DNA of 64,000 bases. Origin: Struthio camelus. Its lineage: Eukaryota > Chordata > Aves > Struthioniformes > Struthionidae. Location of the stretch: positions 132,065,247 to 132,129,246 of the forward strand of contig NC_090942.1 in NCBI RefSeq assembly GCF_040807025.1, written 5' to 3'. Shown piece after piece: positions 60,701 to 64,000 of the stretch (position 1 is its first letter; every line of letters begins with the position of its first letter). A program made the position numbers and the translations under genes. The notes below the pieces were generated by a model. That model saw only the letters and a program-made list of their open reading frames with translations. It was not told where the DNA came from and made no database searches.

Positions 60701-63700
60701 GCTCCACATATGACATGGTATTTATTCCACAGGGTTGGAGTAGAGCTAGGCCGAAATGAAACCACAAAACACTTGCAGTGTGGATGTCACCATCAGCACC
60801 AGCTGTTTTTACTCTAGAGATGTGCTCTTGCAGGACTAAGCCAGTTGATAATGTAAGCAAGCTGCTACATATCAGAGTGTATCTCATGCTTGTTCAGTCC
60901 TGCCCATCCGTTCTGCATGTGTCACTCAAGTTTGTTTTACTGGGGGAAACATGGCAACAGCAAGGTAAGCATTCTAGTGATAAAAAGGATGTAGTTTGTA
61001 CAGCTGGACCGACGACTTTGAATGCAAAGATCCATCTTGCTATAGGGGCGCGCTTGATCATTTCTATTTAATCCTGATACACATTCACTGGTCAGCTACT
61101 ATCTCTTCTCAAGTGTTGGTCAGGTATTTCTTAGTAACGTATTTTACTTAGCATGCAGTCAAGCTAACATCATGTGCTCAGTCATGTACGTGCCACGTAG
61201 CTCTGAATGGCACAGTTTGGATATTCCCTGGTCCCCTTTCAGCCCTGCACTTTCCATGACTGGAAAAGAACATTACAGAAATCCTTATGGGATTGGCATA
61301 GGCTCAGCAGCTTGCTTTAGTTAGTACCTCACCTACTCTATCACTCAGTGCAACTGCTGGAAGCATTTAACTGCATGTATGACTTTACTTGTTTTCCAGA
61401 CAACATGTCACTCTCCAGTGGTTGCTTCCAGTTCTCTGTTAAATCACATTTGCCATAGTAAGGCATCCTGGATCACTCTGAGTCTGTGGAGCTGACCCAC
61501 CATGTTAAAGGAGAGCCTTGGCCTTTATGTTGCTACTGGCCTTTGCCTTCTAGCCTACATGGTATAAATGAGTTACATCCTAATGTGCAAGTATTGGAAA
61601 CATGTAAACATGACAATGTTTGTGTCAGATGAGATCAAATGTACATCTACTTTAGATTCAGATTGTGAAAAACAGGTGGCTACCATTAGCATTTCAACAC
61701 CTCCTTCTGTATAAAATTAGCCTGGGAATGTATGTACATAAGCACAAATATAATGACATATAAAAATGCAATGGAGTTAACCTATTTCTTTGGAATGACT
61801 GGCTTACAAAGTGTAGCTGAGCCTCATCCTTTCCTGCACATCTTAGAAACATTTCTGCTGAAGTAAAGTTTGGTTCAAGTATCTAGATCAAACCTCGCTG
61901 AACCAAATGGCAAACTTTGAGAGGAGAGTTGGGGTGTATTTTTCCTTTAATGACTATAACAAACATCACCTTTAATCTTTGCATAACATCCTGATGGACT
62001 ACATCACTGTAATGTCTCCACATGAGAGCCCACTCCCACAGCTGAACACCCCAGAGAATAGCTGCTTGAGCTTTGTAGTACCATCCTCAAGGATACGGAT
62101 ACAGTCTCAGGTTCCTGTAGTTCTGCAGTGCAGGAAATTGGGCCCATTAGCATGCAGCAAAGAGCAACAACCCTCTTACTTGCTTCTCTACAGAACTCAC
62201 AAATCTTTAAGATTAAAAATATAAATATTGTATTGGGGATTTCCTCATAAACACAGTATAACTGGCTGCCAAGTTCCTAACTTCATCCGTAGGTATAAAA
62301 ATCAGATAGCATGACTTGTGAACGTTTTCATAAATCATGGCTTGAGAAATGCTAACTTAGTTTAATATCAGTAACTGACATTTTGTCTAAGGAATAGATT
62401 TAATTGGGAAAGTAGAGAAATTAAAAACACTGTCCACCAACTATTGCTATCCAACACAGGCATCTCTGACCCTTCAGAAGCTGACCTTTATTGGGTGACT
62501 TCTGCTTCACTTCCTATCAAGCATGACATAATGGCCTCCTTGGTACTTAGATAAAGGCAAAGCAACTCAGTCTATGTGAAGATGGGCTTCTCAAAACCAT
62601 AACTGTTTCATCAGTACCATTGAAACTTGTGGCATAGCTGACAGTGGTAACCTAACAAAACTATTTGCTTTCTCAGCTCTTACTGTCCTAGAACCACCGT
62701 CCTTCCATGCTGTGCAGCAGGCCCTGCTCCTTTTTTTCTTTTTTTGAAAATTCCTGAAATTCTTTAAATGCTGAGGGTCACTTACCTTAATTTTACGAAT
62801 GAATGCTTATTCCTTCCTTAAACAAATCAACCCTCCCTAATCTACTGCTCAAATTCTTTTGGAAATTGTGAAAAACTTCTGCAGAACATGTGTTGTTTTG
62901 CTAATTAGCCAAAGAAATACCTGGGACATTCCTCCTAATATCCCTGCCAAGTATCTACTGACTGTTACCTTGTGGGTGACTGAAAGAGCAGAATGATAAT
63001 TAGAATATAAAGAATTCCACTATGCCAGTGTTATTCCAGACCGCAGTGTCTAATGAATGAGAACAAAAAGACATGCAGCGGCTGTCACTTGAATGCATGG
63101 CACAGTGCACAGCAGCTCTATAAATGCTTCTGAAAGATTTATAGACTTCTATTTCTATTATAGACTTTCTATTTCTATCCTGGTATTCTGTAAATAACTG
63201 TGTTATTTACACTGTCCACCCCTCGGAAGGTGCCAACTGTATGTGACAATATGTGATTTCTTAATTGAAATCCAGACTATACTATTTGCAAATGCTATGC
63301 ATAGCATAATGGCACACTAACCATTTCACTCCTGCTGAAGCAAGACATCAATTCAGGAGACGTGTGCCTCTTTGGCTCCTCCCTGGAGCTGGCTTGACCT
63401 GAAGCATATGTTCTGTGGACAAGTGAAAGAGGATGAGATGTGTGGGTGGGAGACCAGACTGAAATGTTATCAGATTCAGGCCCTTCAGAAAAGCAAGGAG
63501 ACTATTTCATTTGATTTAATAGCAGCATACCATCCTGGCAGCTTGCAGTCATTTCAGAAAACACAGTTGTGAGAAGTGAAAAAATCAACAAATATTATTG
63601 TCCATTTGAAAGCAACTGAAATTCAGATATCACACAGCAAATGGCTTACTATTGTTTGGAATTTGGGGAGAGATGCTCGTAACTCAGGGCTGAGCTACAC

Positions 63701-64000
63701 AGGCTGTTATTACAGAATAGCTGCTTTGTTTCATACCTGACCAGACCCAGATATACTTTCAGGAACAGATAATTCTATTTAGAGCCATCATCCTGACTCT
63801 CCTTGTGCATATACCATTAAAACAAGATTGCTTTCATTGTACTGATTGGAAGTCCTCCTGATCTGACTCAGAAACTTAGAACACAAAAATGCCCTAAGAA
63901 CTTGCTATTTGCTTCATAGTCAAAGTGAATGCTCCCAATTAGTCATTCTTCTAAAGAGAAAAACTTAAAAAGAGGAATAAGAAATCCAGTATTCAGCCAG
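57730..64000. other. Non-coding AT-rich DNA to the window end
   Basis: No gene or RNA gene is recognised. Apart from a 19/20-nt tandem duplication near 63.15 kb, I see no repeats of note. If human gene order held, IL1RAPL1 would lie further in this direction on the minus strand, but none of its exons is recognised here. Confidence 0.55.
63140..63178. repeat. Tandem duplication of a 19/20-nt unit
   Basis: TATAGACTTCTATTTCTAT is followed directly by TATAGACTTTCTATTTCTAT, which differs by one inserted T. It looks like a recent replication-slippage duplication. Confidence 0.9.

Noticed and set aside
1..64000. CRISPR arrays, bacterial operons, tRNA or rRNA genes, endogenous retroviral genes
   Set aside because: No regular repeat-spacer array, cloverleaf, rRNA-like stretch or gag/pol/env-like frame was seen. 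The window is vertebrate nuclear DNA with CR1 as the only recognised retroelement.

Overview
The window looks like bird (or at least sauropsid) nuclear DNA. It is AT-rich and intron/intergenic in style, with very few long reading frames. It carries a CR1 LINE ending in the typical CR1 octamer repeat, plus one much older CR1 remnant. Its only recognisable protein-coding gene is the short, non-mammalian form of NR0B1 (DAX-1), an orphan nuclear receptor without a DNA-binding domain. Low repeat content with CR1 as the dominant interspersed repeat fits a bird better than a mammal. The species cannot be told from this stretch.

Layout. 1-18.5 kb: non-coding upstream DNA with an (ATGG)8 microsatellite, a poly-T tract and a slightly GC-richer patch near 14.7-15.2 kb. 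18.57-18.84 kb: an isolated 88-codon ORF that reads like protein but that I cannot identify. 22.6-24.4 kb: a CpG island holding a G-run, a 36-bp alternating pyrimidine-purine tract, a TATA-like box and NR0B1 exon 1 (23343-23955). 23956-25435: the single NR0B1 intron. 25436-25680: exon 2, followed by a 3' region with several AATAAA signals and a 23-bp palindrome. 28.3-30.9 kb: a GC-richer segment without a recognisable gene. 34.38-34.83 kb: an ancient CR1 remnant. 42.0-43.1 kb: a pair of near-identical 51-bp inverted repeats about 1 kb apart. 48.30-49.82 kb: a 5'-truncated, frame-broken CR1 on the minus strand. 57.2-57.7 kb: a pyrimidine-rich, locally CpG-bearing stretch that ends in a consensus splice donor. 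57.7-64 kb: non-coding DNA with one small tandem duplication.

Function. Only NR0B1 can be placed in a pathway. In vertebrates its product is a nuclear corepressor, chiefly of NR5A1 (SF-1), in adrenal, gonadal, pituitary and hypothalamic development. The two-exon structure, the LXXLL-like motif, the ligand-binding-like domain and the C-terminal AF-2-like helix are all intact here. I found no operon-like system, mobile cargo or other convincing new system. The most unusual unexplained items are the 42/43 kb inverted repeat pair, the 18.6 kb ORF and the possible 5' exon at 57.7 kb.
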